Of a stretch of DNA of 64,000 bases, positions 19,788 to 28,415 are shown piece by piece. Source of the stretch: Noviluteimonas lactosilytica (lineage in GTDB: Bacteria > Pseudomonadota > Gammaproteobacteria > Xanthomonadales > Xanthomonadaceae). The notes beneath the pieces were generated by a model that was given only the letters and a program-made list of their open reading frames with translations, was not told the origin of the DNA and made no database searches. The position numbers and the translations under genes were made by a program. Position 1 is the stretch's first letter, and each line of letters begins with the position of its first letter. The DNA is taken from NCBI RefSeq assembly GCF_020866925.1, contig NZ_JAJGAK010000001.1:1160189-1224188 (forward strand), read 5' to 3'.

Positions 19788-20897
19788 TCAGATGTCCATC
19801 TGCATGTACCAGAGCGCCATGATCGCGTCGATCACGATCACCAGCGAGATCGTCTGCACGACGCTCGACGTCGTGCGCTCGCCCACCGACTGCGCGGTGC
19901 CTTCGACCTGCAGGCCTTCGAGACAGCCGATCAACGCGATCACCGCGGCGAACAACGGCGCCTTCGACAGGCCGACGAGGAAGTGGCGGACTTCGATCGT
20001 TTCCTCCAGGCGCGACAGCCAGGCCTGCGGTGCGATGTCGAGGCTGAAGGCGCCGACCGACAGGCCGCCGAGCAGGCCGGCGATCATCGCGATGAAGGTG
20101 AGCAGCGGCAACATCACCAGCAGCGCGATCACGCGCGGCAGGACGAGCAGGTCGATCGGATCCATGCCGAGCGTGCGGATCGCGTCGACTTCCTCGCGGC
20201 TCTGCATCGCACCGATCTGCGCGGTGAACGCGCTCGCGGTGCGACCGGCGAGGATGATCGCGGTGAGCAGCACGGCGAATTCGCGCAGGAACGCGACGCT
20301 CACCAGTTCGACGACGTAGATCTCCGCGCCGAAGTCGCGGAGGATGTTCGCGCCGAGGAACGCGATCACCGCGCCGACGAGGTAGGAGAGCAGGAACACG
20401 AGCGGCACGGCGTCGAGGCCCACCTGCTCCATGTGGTAGACCGTCGAGGTCAGGCGGAAGCGGCGCGGCTGCGCGAGCATGCGCCCGAACTTCATCAGGT
20501 TCTCGCCGAGGAAACCGATGAGCGCGAGGATTTCCTTGTAGTTGTCGTGCACCGCGAAGCCGAGGCGGGCCAGCGCGGCGCTGACGCCGTATTCGCGCTT
20601 CTTCGGTGGACGGTCGTCCGCAACGTCCTCGATCGCGGCGACGAGCGATTGCTGGTCTTCGCGGAAGTGGAAACTGTCGAGGTCGAGCCCGCGACGCCGC
20701 GCGAAGCGCAACAGCAGGAGCACGCCCGCGGAGTCGAGGCTTTCGATCTCGCTCGCATCGACGGCGTCGACGCCGTCCGGTGCGATGCGGAGTTGTTCGG
20801 CCATGGCGCCGGCATGCACGAGCGTCCAGTTGCCCTGCAGTTGCAGGCGCATGGATCCGTCGGTGGCCAGGCTGGGTGGGCGGCTTGCGTCGCGCAT
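19788..20897 (-). CDS. MlaE-family permease with fused N-terminal STAS domain
   Basis: A 369-residue MCE-system permease. Residues about 15-95 form a STAS-like domain (VDAVDASEIESLDSAGVLLLLRFA) and about 120-369 the MlaE permease with FGAEIYVVELVSVAFLREFAVLLTAIILAGRTASAFTA-type helices and AQIGAMQSREEVDAI. In E. coli the STAS protein MlaB is a separate subunit bound to MlaF, so the fusion explains the lack of a mlaB gene here. GAGGGG precedes the start at 20897. No mlaC is present in this operon. Confidence 0.92.
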   Translation of the reverse strand: MRDASRPPSLATDGSMRLQLQGNWTLVHAGAMAEQLRIAPDGVDAVDASEIESLDSAGVLLLLRFARRRGLDLDSFHFREDQQSLVAAIEDVADDRPPKKREYGVSAALARLGFAVHDNYKEILALIGFLGENLMKFGRMLAQPRRFRLTSTVYHMEQVGLDAVPLVFLLSYLVGAVIAFLGANILRDFGAEIYVVELVSVAFLREFAVLLTAIILAGRTASAFTAQIGAMQSREEVDAIRTLGMDPIDLLVLPRVIALLVMLPLLTFIAMIAGLLGGLSVGAFSLDIAPQAWLSRLEETIEVRHFLVGLSKAPLFAAVIALIGCLEGLQVEGTAQSVGERTTSSVVQTISLVIVIDAIMALWYMQMDI

Positions 20898-20968
20898 GGG
20901 TGTCCCCTCTGCGGCGGAGGATACTTAAGTCCGCGTCATGGCGGGCGTTGACGCGGTCGGCGCAGCGT

Positions 20969-21655
20969 TCAAAGCAGGCGGGCATCCGACTTGCGATACC
21001 AGGCCGCGATGCGCGCGCCGTCCCAGCACAGCGTCACATGTTCGGCCTGCTGCGCGGGCGGCACGGCGGCCTTCGGCGTGAACAGGGCAACGCATTGTCC
21101 TCCCCGGCGGCGCACGCTGTCGTGGACGATGCCCGGCTCGGCGGCATCGCGCTGCGCGCGTGCGAAGGCCTGCGATGCGGCGTATCGCTGCGGGTCGAGG
21201 ACATCGGGCTGCGCGCGCTTGCCGCGCAGGTCCACCAGGCGGGCGCGGACGGCGACGCGATAACAGCGCAGGTCGACCTCGATCGCCGGCTCCGCGGTGC
21301 GCGCGAGGAAACGCGCGCGGTGGTGACCGACTTCGGCGACCGCGGTCTCGAGGTCGTTCGCGGCGTAGTAAACGCCCCACGTGCCATCGGAGAAGCGCGA
21401 GCCCTCGGGGTTGAGGTGCGTGAACGCGGACATGATCGGCGTCGTGCCGGGCCCGCTGATGCGCTGGTCCTGCGGCACGATCGACAGCGCGCCCGCTTCC
21501 TGGCGCAGCCGCGGATTGCCGAGCGCCTCGATCGCGAACACGACATCGAGGTCCGCCGGATCGGCCACCGCGTCGAACAGACCCACCGCCGGGTAGCGGC
21601 TCGCGACGAGCCGGCACGAGGTGTCCCACGCCAACTGGACGCGCGTCACCCGCAT
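20969..21655 (-). CDS. RES-domain toxin (NAD+-degrading)
   Basis: A 228-residue RES-family protein, the toxin of a RES/Xre system. Studied members degrade NAD+ and stop growth. The family residues can be traced: an early arginine in CRLVASRYPAVGLF, the glutamate in VYYAANDLETAVAEV and a late serine in HDSVRRRGGQCVALF. It begins seven bases after the antitoxin stop, the normal antitoxin-first order. Length is near the upper end for the family. The gene appears intact. Confidence 0.87.
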   Translation of the reverse strand: MRVTRVQLAWDTSCRLVASRYPAVGLFDAVADPADLDVVFAIEALGNPRLRQEAGALSIVPQDQRISGPGTTPIMSAFTHLNPEGSRFSDGTWGVYYAANDLETAVAEVGHHRARFLARTAEPAIEVDLRCYRVAVRARLVDLRGKRAQPDVLDPQRYAASQAFARAQRDAAEPGIVHDSVRRRGGQCVALFTPKAAVPPAQQAEHVTLCWDGARIAAWYRKSDARLL

Positions 21656-21662
21656 GCGTGCG

Positions 21663-22076
21663 TCAGGACCATCCGCCGCGTTGCGCGTCGAGGTACTGGC
21701 GCACGACGTACAGGTCCGACACCTGGCCGGCGAGCATGCGATCTAGCGCCGTCTTGCCGCCGAACAACGGCGCGGCGTTGTCGCGATGGAGCCAGGCGTG
21801 CGCGCGTTCGGGAATGGGCAGCAGCACCTGCAGCGCCGCGTAGATGCCGAACAGGTGCGACAGGCGCTCGAGCGTCGCGTTGTCGAGGCCGCGCTTCACG
21901 CGCCCGTGCTTCCATTCGTAGAAGGTGCTGCGACCGCAGCCGAGCAGCTGGCGTTGTTGCTCGTTGCCGAGATCCCACGCATCGGCGATGCGGAAGAAGG
22001 TACGCAGCGCAGCGGCGGCGGCCTCGGGGGTGGCGAGGTCCGGTGCGTGGTCGAGCTTGGCAAGGGGCTGGGCCAT
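21663..22076 (-). CDS. Xre/ParS-type antitoxin of the RES toxin
   Basis: A 137-residue antitoxin (MbcA/ParS/Xre type). The start at 22076 (MAQPLAKLDHAPDL) has GGAGG seven bases upstream; the frame is open for 46 more codons but without a ribosome site. The N-terminal helix-turn-helix is around LLGCGRSTFYEWKHGRV. The C-terminal toxin-binding domain includes LFGGKTALDRMLAG and ends in VRQYLDAQRGGWS, the typical tail that blocks the RES active site. It probably represses its own promoter. Confidence 0.87.
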   Translation of the reverse strand: MAQPLAKLDHAPDLATPEAAAAALRTFFRIADAWDLGNEQQRQLLGCGRSTFYEWKHGRVKRGLDNATLERLSHLFGIYAALQVLLPIPERAHAWLHRDNAAPLFGGKTALDRMLAGQVSDLYVVRQYLDAQRGGWS

Positions 22077-22103
22077 GGCGACCTCCGGGAGGGAGATGTC
22101 GCC

Positions 22104-22132
22104 GTTGTAATCCATTGGTGGACGAATTGCAA
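22104..22132 (-). promoter_or_regulatory. candidate promoter of the antitoxin-toxin operon
   Basis: On the minus strand TTGCAA (22127-22132) and TACAAC (22104-22109) are spaced by exactly 17 bases, each matching four of six consensus positions. The implied leader before the antitoxin start is about 20 bases. One copy of a direct repeat (22112-22122) falls in the spacer. Confidence 0.45.
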
Positions 22133-22151
22133 TGTTACGTCCGTTTGTGGA
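22112..22151. promoter_or_regulatory. direct repeat, candidate antitoxin operator
   Basis: CCATTGGTGGA (22112-22122) and CCGTTTGTGGA (22141-22151) match at 9 of 11 positions and start 29 bp apart. They lie over and just upstream of the candidate antitoxin promoter, also between it and the divergent exporter gene. Direct operator repeats fit an Xre-type repressor; binding is inferred. Confidence 0.4.
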
Positions 22152-22212
22152 GCCGTACTCGACATGCGCGTCGGCAACCCGGATGTCGTCGTCTCCATGC
22201 GATGCTGTGGTC

Positions 22213-23496
22213 ATGTCCGCACCTCCTTCCGTGTCGATGCCGCCTCGCGCGCAACACCTCGAAGTCGCCGATGCCGGCTATGCCGAACGCATCGCCTTCG
22301 TGCTCGAAGTCGCCGAGCACCTGCATGCGTACGGCACGACCGCGCAGCGACTCGAAGGCGCCGTGGTGGCCGTCGCGCAACGGCTCGGACTCGACTGCGA
22401 AGCGTGGTCGAATCCCACGGGGATGATCCTGTCGTTCAACGACCCGCGTCGACCCGCAGGTGTCTCGGATACGACGCGAGTCATCCGTTTGGCGCCGGGG
22501 GACACGGATCTTTTCAAGCTCTGCGAGGCCGATCGGATCGCGGAAGACGTCATGGCGGGTCGCGTCGGCATCGCGGAAGGACATGCGCAACTTCGCGCAC
22601 TCGGTCGCCCTGCGAGCAGGCGCGAACGCGCGATGCAGGTGATCGGTTTCGGCATGGCGTCCGCCGCCGTCGCCGGCCTGCTGCGCCTGCCCTGGCTGGA
22701 CATCGCGACGGCGGGATTGATCGGCGTGTTGATCGGCCTGCTGGAACTCGCATCGCAGGGACGCCCGCGCCTGCAGGAAGCGGGCGACGCGATCTCCGGC
22801 GTGGTCGCGGGCTTCGTCGCGATCGCGGTGGCCAGCCTCGTCGGCCCGCTCAACCTCAACACGGTGACCATCGCGTCGCTGATCGTGTTGCTGCCCGGCA
22901 TGGCGCTCACCAACGCGGTGAACGAACTCACCAGCCGGCATCTCGTGTCGGGCACCGCGCGTTTCGCCGGCGCGCTGACGACCGTGCTGAAGCTCACCAT
23001 CGGCACGGTGATCGCGTTCAAGGTGGCGGAACTGGCGGGACTGCAACCCCACATCCGTGCGTCGCGGCCGCAACCGGACTGGGTGGAAGGCGTCGCCGTG
23101 TTCACGGGCGCGCTGGCGTTCGCGGTGCTGTTCCGCGCGGCGAAGCGCGACTGGTGGATCGTGATGCTCGCGGCGGCGTCGGGCTATCTCATCGCGCGCT
23201 TCGGCGGGCAGATGTTCGGCAGCCCCGCCGGCGTGTTCCTCGCCGCGCTCGCGACTTCCGCCGCCGGCAATGCGTATGCGCGCCTCGCGCAGCGCCCGGG
23301 CGCGCTGGTGCGCGTGCCGGGCATCATCATGCTCGTGCCGGGCAGCGTCGCGCTGCGCGGCGTGATCAATCTCGTGCAACAACAGAACGTCGATGCGGGC
23401 GGCGATGCCGCGCTCGCGGTGCTCAACACGCTGATGGCGCTGGTCGCGGGGTTGCTGTTCGGCAACCTGCTGGTCAGCGCGCGCCGCAACCTCTGA
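22213..23496 (+). CDS. threonine/serine exporter family protein (ThrE type)
   Basis: A 427-residue membrane protein of the ThrE family. The N-terminal half holds a soluble region (about 10-130, including YGTTAQRLEGAVVAVAQRLGL) and five helices; the C-terminal half is a ThrE_2-like set of five helices (for example LVRVPGIIMLVPGSVALRG). These proteins export threonine and serine in Corynebacterium; the substrate here is assumed. An ATG at 22213 follows a stretch with a possible GGT-rich ribosome site; a later ATG (MPPRAQHLEV) is an alternative. It is divergent from the toxin-antitoxin operon. Confidence 0.85.
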   Translation: MSAPPSVSMPPRAQHLEVADAGYAERIAFVLEVAEHLHAYGTTAQRLEGAVVAVAQRLGLDCEAWSNPTGMILSFNDPRRPAGVSDTTRVIRLAPGDTDLFKLCEADRIAEDVMAGRVGIAEGHAQLRALGRPASRRERAMQVIGFGMASAAVAGLLRLPWLDIATAGLIGVLIGLLELASQGRPRLQEAGDAISGVVAGFVAIAVASLVGPLNLNTVTIASLIVLLPGMALTNAVNELTSRHLVSGTARFAGALTTVLKLTIGTVIAFKVAELAGLQPHIRASRPQPDWVEGVAVFTGALAFAVLFRAAKRDWWIVMLAAASGYLIARFGGQMFGSPAGVFLAALATSAAGNAYARLAQRPGALVRVPGIIMLVPGSVALRGVINLVQQQNVDAGGDAALAVLNTLMALVAGLLFGNLLVSARRNL

Positions 23497-23505
23497 CGCG
23501 CACCG

Positions 23506-23523
23506 TCCCAGCGAAGGCGGGGA
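23506..23523. repeat. single REP-like stem-loop
   Basis: TCCCAGC and GCGGGGA pair around GAAG with one mismatch. The sequence resembles half of the REP palindromes common in xanthomonads. It sits between the convergent 3' ends of the exporter and hns genes, a normal REP position. Confidence 0.45.
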
Positions 23524-23904
23524 TCACTTGATCAGGAAGTCTTCGAGCTTCTTTCCGCCGGCGATCTGCGTCGCCATCCACTTCGGCTGCTGGCCGCGGC
23601 CGGCCCAGGTTTCCGACGGGTTCTGCGGATTGCGGTACTTCGGGGCGACCTTGCCTAGCTTGTAGCCCTTGGTCGACTTGCGCGCGGCGGTCTTCGCGAC
23701 GCCATTGCCCTTCGATGCCGCCGGCGCCGGTGCGCCACCGAACAACTCCGCGATCGAATAGCCCTCCGCGCGCGCGAGCGCGGTGAGCTTCTTGCGCACC
23801 AGCGCGATCGGCTTGCGCTTGCTCAAGGTCGTGCGGCGCTTCTTCGCCTGCGCGATGAGCGACTCGAGTTCCTTGGCCGACAGGCCGCTGAGATCGATGG
23901 ACAT
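23524..23904 (-). CDS. H-NS family nucleoid-associated protein
   Basis: A 126-residue xenogeneic-silencer-type DNA-binding protein. The N-terminal oligomerisation helices (about 1-50, LSAKELESLIAQAKKRRTTL) are followed by a linker rich in Ala, Lys and Gly, and the C-terminal AT-hook-like domain with YRNPQNPSETWAGRGQQPKW. This matches the Bv3F/XrvA class of proteobacteria rather than enterobacterial H-NS. GGAGGA precedes the start at 23904. It lies 32 bp downstream of proS on the same strand. It could silence lower-GC acquired genes such as the patatin, which is a guess from function. Confidence 0.9.
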   Translation of the reverse strand: MSIDLSGLSAKELESLIAQAKKRRTTLSKRKPIALVRKKLTALARAEGYSIAELFGGAPAPAASKGNGVAKTAARKSTKGYKLGKVAPKYRNPQNPSETWAGRGQQPKWMATQIAGGKKLEDFLIK

Positions 23905-23936
23905 GAAGCGTTCCTCCGCAAGGTGAAGGGTGGGCG

Positions 23937-25634
23937 TCAGCCGCGCAGCTTCGCGAACAAGGCGTCGCGATCGAGCTGCTCGGCGTCGGATGCCGTGCGC
24001 GCACGATACTCGAACGTCCCCGCGGCCAGGCCGCGTTCGGACACGACCACCCGGTGCGGGAGCCCGATCAGCTCGATGTCGGCGAACATCTGACCCGGAC
24101 GCAGGCCGCGATCGTCGAGCACCGCGTCGATGCCGGCCGCATTGAGCTCGCGGTACAGCGTTTCGGCGGCGGCGGCGACGGTCGCGTCGTTCTTCGGATT
24201 GATCATGCAGACCGCGACCTGCCACGGGGCCATCGCGTCCGGCCAGACGATGCCGTTCGCGTCGTGGTTCTGCTCGATCGCCGCGGCGACGATGCGCGAA
24301 ACACCGATGCCGTAGCAGCCCATCGCCGGCGTCACCGCCTTGCCGGCCATGTCGAGCACGGTGCACTTCATCGCTTCGGCGTACTTGCGGCCGAGCTGGA
24401 ACACGTGGCCGACCTCGATGCCGCGCGCGATGCCGAGCGTGCCCTGCCCGTCCGGCGATGCGTCGCCGGCGACGACGTTGCGCACGTCGGCGACGATGTC
24501 GGCGTCGGCCAGGTCGCGACCCCAGTTGACGCCCGCGACGTGGAAGCCGTTCTCGTTGGCGCCGACGACGAAGTCGGCCATCGCGTCGACGCTGCGGTCG
24601 GCGACGATGCGAATCGGCTTTCGCGGATCCAGCGGGCCGAGGAAGCCCGGTTCCGCGCCGAGGTGTTCGAGGATTTCCGCTTCGGTGGCGAGGCGATAGT
24701 CCGCGAGGCCCGCAAGCTTGGAGAGCTTGACCTCGTTGACGACGTGGTCGCCGCGCACGAGCACCAGCACGAAGCCATCGTCGCCCCACACCGCAACGGA
24801 TTTCACCGTGCGATCGAGCCCGATGCCCATCAACGCGGCGACGTCTTCGCACGTCTTCTGCGTCGGCGTGTCCACCTTGCGCAGCGCTTCGGCCGCCGGC
24901 GCGCGCGCGCCCGGCGCGATTGCCTCGGCGAGTTCGACATTGGCCGCGTACTCCGAGCCGTCGGAGAAGGCGATCGCGTCCTCGCCCGAATCGGCGAGCA
25001 CGTGGAATTCGTGCGACGCGCTGCCGCCGATCGCGCCGGTGTCGGCGAACACCGCGCGGAACTTCAGCCCCAGGCGCGTGAAGATGCGCGTGTAGGTGTC
25101 GTACATGTTGCGGTACTCGTCGCCGAGCGACGCATCGTCGACATGGAACGAGTACGCGTCCTTCATCAGGAATTCGCGCGCGCGCATCACGCCGAAGCGC
25201 GGGCGGATCTCGTCGCGGAACTTCGTCTGGATCTGGTAGAAGTTCACCGGCAGCTGCTTGTAGCTCGACAACTCGTTGCGCGCGAAGTCGGTGATGACCT
25301 CTTCGTGCGTCGGGCCGTAGCAGTACTCGGCGTCCTTGCGGTCGCGAATCTTGAGCAGCTGGCCGCCGAACTTCTGCCAGCGCCCCGTCTCTTCCCACAA
25401 CTCGCGCGGCTGGATCGACGGCATCAGCAGTTCGATCGCGCCGGCGCGATTCATTTCTTCGCGCACGACGGATTCGACCTTGCGCAGCACGCGCAGGCCC
25501 AGCGGGCTCCACGTGTACAGGCCGGCGGCGAGCTTGCGGATCATGCCCGCGCGGAGCATCAGCTGGTGGCTGACGACTTCGGCGTCGGCGGGCGTTTCCT
25601 TGACGGTGCGGAGATGGAACTGCGACAGGCGCAT
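23937..25634 (-). CDS. proS: prolyl-tRNA synthetase
   Basis: Class II synthetase for tRNA-Pro, 565 residues, bacterial type with the inserted editing domain (about 220-400). Motif 1 is near [24 protein letters not shown], motif 2 includes [35 protein letters not shown]-type sequence, and motif 3 contains [19 protein letters not shown]. The start [19 protein letters not shown] is canonical. The next gene downstream is the H-NS gene. Confidence 0.97.
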   Translation of the reverse strand: MRLSQFHLRTVKETPADAEVVSHQLMLRAGMIRKLAAGLYTWSPLGLRVLRKVESVVREEMNRAGAIELLMPSIQPRELWEETGRWQKFGGQLLKIRDRKDAEYCYGPTHEEVITDFARNELSSYKQLPVNFYQIQTKFRDEIRPRFGVMRAREFLMKDAYSFHVDDASLGDEYRNMYDTYTRIFTRLGLKFRAVFADTGAIGGSASHEFHVLADSGEDAIAFSDGSEYAANVELAEAIAPGARAPAAEALRKVDTPTQKTCEDVAALMGIGLDRTVKSVAVWGDDGFVLVLVRGDHVVNEVKLSKLAGLADYRLATEAEILEHLGAEPGFLGPLDPRKPIRIVADRSVDAMADFVVGANENGFHVAGVNWGRDLADADIVADVRNVVAGDASPDGQGTLGIARGIEVGHVFQLGRKYAEAMKCTVLDMAGKAVTPAMGCYGIGVSRIVAAAIEQNHDANGIVWPDAMAPWQVAVCMINPKNDATVAAAAETLYRELNAAGIDAVLDDRGLRPGQMFADIELIGLPHRVVVSERGLAAGTFEYRARTASDAEQLDRDALFAKLRG

Positions 25635-25725
25635 CGGGGGCTTCGAGGGGGAATGACGGACAGAACGGGCATTCTGCCACGGGATCCGCCCCTGCCCCCG
25701 GCGCCTGCCCGGGACCGCACGCGCG

Positions 25726-26217
25726 TCAGTTGCTGCAGTTGGCCTGGACGGCGAGCTGCATGTTCTCGGTTTCCTTCTGGCGCTGCGCGGCGTCGAGGAC
25801 GGCGTCGTTCTTGCCGTCGCCGTCGTTGTCGACCGCGACGCCGTAGCTGTCCTTGAGGATCTTGAGGTTGGCCTGCGCCTGCTTGCAGGATTCGGCGCGC
25901 TGCTTTTCGCGCGCGGCGACCGCGGCCGGATCGATGGCGGCGGCCACGGCGGCGTTCGTCGAAGGTGCGGCGGGCGCGACCTTCGGGGCCGCGTTGGCGA
26001 CCGGCACCGGCGTCACCGGGACGGGGTCCGGGCGGAACTCCTTCGTCTGCGTGCCCTTCGGCGGCGGCGTGTCGGAGTAGTGGGTGACGCCTTTCGCGTC
26101 CTTCCACGTGTACACCGCTTGCGCGAAGGCGGGCAGGCACGCCACGAGGACGATGCACCCGAGCACGAGCGTTCCCGGAACGAGGCGGGGCGGAACATCG
26201 ATTTTCCAACCAGGCAT
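25726..26217 (-). CDS. DUF4124-domain exported protein
   Basis: A 163-residue protein with a signal-like segment ([18 protein letters not shown]) and then DUF4124 ([19 protein letters not shown]), a small domain common in exported proteins of gammaproteobacteria. A proline/alanine-rich linker follows and a helical C-terminus with two cysteines (ESCKQAQ and QANCSN). The stretch [11 protein letters not shown] is calcium-loop-like. GGGAG precedes the start at 26217. Function is unknown. Confidence 0.8.
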   Translation of the reverse strand: MPGWKIDVPPRLVPGTLVLGCIVLVACLPAFAQAVYTWKDAKGVTHYSDTPPPKGTQTKEFRPDPVPVTPVPVANAAPKVAPAAPSTNAAVAAAIDPAAVAAREKQRAESCKQAQANLKILKDSYGVAVDNDGDGKNDAVLDAAQRQKETENMQLAVQANCSN

Positions 26218-26307
26218 GTCGGCGCTCCCTTGCGGACTCGGCGCCGATTGCAGCACTGCCCAACGGGCCGCGCAAGCGCCCGGCGTCGCAAGCGCTACAC
26301 TCGTCGC

Positions 26308-27075
26308 ATGGAGCCCATCGAAACAGCGCGGCCGCGACCGCGCGGCATCTACCTGCTGCCCAACCTGTTCACGACCGGCGGCCTGTTCGGGGGGTTCTTC
26401 GCGATCATCGCCGCCGCCCAGGGCAAGTTCGAGCCGGCGTGCATCGCCATCTTCGTCGCCGCCGTGCTGGACGGCGTGGACGGTCGCGTGGCGCGGATGA
26501 CCAACACGCAGAGCGAGTTCGGCGTGCAGTACGACTCGCTGGCCGACCTCGTCAGCTTCGGCATGGCGCCGGCGCTGGTGATGTACCACTGGGCGTTGTC
26601 GGCGATGAAGCTCGACGGTGCGATGTTCGGCAAGGTCGGCTGGCTCGTCGCGTTCCTGTATGCCGCGTGCGCGGCGTTGCGCCTGGCGCGCTTCAACAGC
26701 CAGGTCGCGCAGGTCGACAAGCGCTGGTTCATCGGCCTGGCCAGTCCGGCCGCGGCGGGGCTCGTCGCGAGTTTCGTGTGGACGTGCCACGACCTCGGCC
26801 TGAGCGGAAGCGAGCTGCGTTACGCCGCGGCCGCGGTCACGATCGTGGCCGCGCTGCTGATGGTGAGCCGCGTTCGCTACAACAGCTTCAAGGGCAGCGG
26901 CCAGGGCGCGAGCGCGGAGCGCGTGCCGTTCGCCGCGATCGTTGTCGCCGTCGCGGTGTTGATCGCGTTGTGGATCGATCCGCCGCGCGTGTTGCTCGCG
27001 GCGACGGCGTTGTATGCGGTCTCGGGTCCGCTGCTGTGGTTCCGCCGCCGCAAGATCGCGAACGTGCCCGGATGA
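26308..27075 (+). CDS. pssA: CDP-diacylglycerol--serine O-phosphatidyltransferase
   Basis: Integral-membrane phosphatidylserine synthase, the first step to phosphatidylethanolamine, 255 residues. The CDP-alcohol phosphotransferase motif is complete: LDGVDGRVARMTNTQSEFG then VQYDSLADL, giving the four catalytic aspartates. Eight hydrophobic segments fit the family. This is the type II, membrane form (as in Bacillus and xanthomonads) rather than the E. coli PssA. The stop overlaps the next start by four bases (ATGA). Confidence 0.93.
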   Translation: MEPIETARPRPRGIYLLPNLFTTGGLFGGFFAIIAAAQGKFEPACIAIFVAAVLDGVDGRVARMTNTQSEFGVQYDSLADLVSFGMAPALVMYHWALSAMKLDGAMFGKVGWLVAFLYAACAALRLARFNSQVAQVDKRWFIGLASPAAAGLVASFVWTCHDLGLSGSELRYAAAAVTIVAALLMVSRVRYNSFKGSGQGASAERVPFAAIVVAVAVLIALWIDPPRVLLAATALYAVSGPLLWFRRRKIANVPG

Positions 27076-27326
27076 GCGACGCGCGCGCAACGTGGGACGA
27101 CTACCAGCGCGAGATGCTCCACGCGCTCGGGCATGTCGTCTACGTCGCGGTGGGCGACGAACCGCCGCCCGACACGCCGCTCACGCAGGCGCTCGCGCGC
27201 GTGGCGAAGACCGATCTCGCCGGCTTGCCGCGCCTGCCCGACCTGGATTCGCTGCGCAAACCCGCGGCCAAGCGCGCGCTGTGGCCCGCGTTGCGCGCGT
27301 TGCGCAAACAGGCGTCGCGTCCATGA
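27072..27326 (+). CDS. small protein in the HolD position, candidate Pol III psi
   Basis: An 84-residue protein with four-base overlaps at both ends (pssA stop, rimI start), so it is certainly translated as part of the operon. It begins MSDARATWDDYQREMLHALG, similar in pattern to the short N-terminal segment of psi that binds the clamp loader, and ends in a basic helix (WPALRALRKQASR). In E. coli and Pseudomonas the psi gene holD lies directly before rimI. No domain hit can be claimed from the sequence alone; the psi assignment rests on position, size and the N-terminal pattern. Confidence 0.5.
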   Translation: MSDARATWDDYQREMLHALGHVVYVAVGDEPPPDTPLTQALARVAKTDLAGLPRLPDLDSLRKPAAKRALWPALRALRKQASRP

Positions 27327-27808
27327 GCGCCGTCGCCGTCGACAGCCTGCCGGCACCGTCGCTGCGCCCGATGCGCGAAGCCGACCTGCCCGAGGTCATG
27401 GCGATCGAGCAGCGCGCGTACGAATTCCCGTGGACGCAGGGCGTGTTCCGCGATTGCCTGCTCGCGAACCATCCGGCGTGGGTGCTCGTGCAGGACGGCG
27501 AATTGCTCGCCTATGCGGTGATCAGCGTCGCCGCCGGCGAAGCGCACGTGCTGAACCTGTGCACGTCGCCCGACATGCAGGGTCGCGGACACGGGCGCCG
27601 CCTGTTGCGCGCGATCCTCCAACTGGCGCGCGGGCGCGGCGCGCAGCGCGTGTTCCTCGAAGTGCGACCGTCGAACAAACCCGCGATCGCGCTCTACCAC
27701 GACGAAGGATTCAACGAGATCGGACGTCGGCCGCGGTATTACCCGGCGCGCGACGGGCGCGAGGATGCGTTGGTGATGGCGCTGGAGTTGCTGGTCGACG
27801 AAGACTGA
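27323..27808 (+). CDS. rimI: ribosomal protein S18-alanine N-acetyltransferase
   Basis: GNAT-family enzyme that acetylates the N-terminal alanine of ribosomal protein S18, 161 residues. It shows the acetyl-CoA loop QGRGHGRRLLRAIL and the C-terminal RimI stretch GFNEIGRRPRYYPARDGREDALVMALEL. The early LRPMREADLPEVMAIEQRAYEFPW is typical. The last 70 bases overlap the antisense alkB 3' end. It is preceded by the small candidate psi gene. Confidence 0.93.
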   Translation: MSAVAVDSLPAPSLRPMREADLPEVMAIEQRAYEFPWTQGVFRDCLLANHPAWVLVQDGELLAYAVISVAAGEAHVLNLCTSPDMQGRGHGRRLLRAILQLARGRGAQRVFLEVRPSNKPAIALYHDEGFNEIGRRPRYYPARDGREDALVMALELLVDED

Positions 27809-28380
27809 CGCACGTTGCGGAACGTCAGGTTGATGCGCGGCCCCACCGCGCGCGCCGTCGGCGGCACCGCATGCAACCAGTTGCGTTGCGTCGCGCCCGC
27901 CATCACCAGCAGGCTGCCGTGCGTGAGATCGAGGCCGAGCGACCGCTTGCCGTTGCGCTCGCGCATGCGGAAGCGCCGCGTGTCGCCCAGGCTGATCGAT
28001 GCGATCAAGGGTTCGGGGCCGAGTTCGGGTTCGCTGTCGCGATGGAAGCCGAGGCGGTCGGCGCCGTCGCGGTACAGGTTCGCGAGCGCGCTGTTGAAGG
28101 GCGCGTCGAGTTCGCGCTGCAGCCGTTCGCGGATCGGCGCCAGCGCGTCGGGCCACGGGTGCGGCTCGAACAGCGTGCCCGAATAGCGGTACGCGACATC
28201 GCCCATCCAGCAGCTCAGCCGCGGTGCGTCGAGCGTGCGCCCGTACACGGTGATGCGGTGGCGTTCCCACGGCAGGCCCTCGCGCAGCGCCTCGAAGAGC
28301 GCATGCCCCTCCCCCGCCGCCAGCCAGTCCGGGTCGAACGCGAGGCGCGCACCCGGCAGTTCGATCGCCTCCAACGCCAT
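27739..28380 (-). CDS. AlkB-like Fe(II)/2-oxoglutarate dioxygenase
   Basis: A 213-residue oxygenase of the AlkB family that repairs alkylated DNA bases. The metal-binding HxD is HRD in GFHRDSE, the distal histidine is in NWLHAVPP, and the 2-oxoglutarate arginine pair is in RINLTFR. PRLSCWMGDVAYRYSG is like ALKBH2/3-type proteins and their bacterial relatives. The domain ends at RINLTFR; the remaining roughly 22 residues (rich in serine) are read antisense to the last codons of rimI, so the natural end may have shifted. Length is otherwise typical. Confidence 0.9.
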   Translation of the reverse strand: MALEAIELPGARLAFDPDWLAAGEGHALFEALREGLPWERHRITVYGRTLDAPRLSCWMGDVAYRYSGTLFEPHPWPDALAPIRERLQRELDAPFNSALANLYRDGADRLGFHRDSEPELGPEPLIASISLGDTRRFRMRERNGKRSLGLDLTHGSLLVMAGATQRNWLHAVPPTARAVGPRINLTFRNVRQSSSTSNSSAITNASSRPSRAG

Positions 28381-28415
28381 GCGCCGTAGAATGGCGCGAT
28401 TCCCCGGAGGCCGCC

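Noticed and set aside
12387-23496. Transposon or prophage boundaries around the accessory genes
   Set aside because: No transposase, integrase, terminal inverted repeats or target duplications were seen; xerD elsewhere is the housekeeping recombinase.
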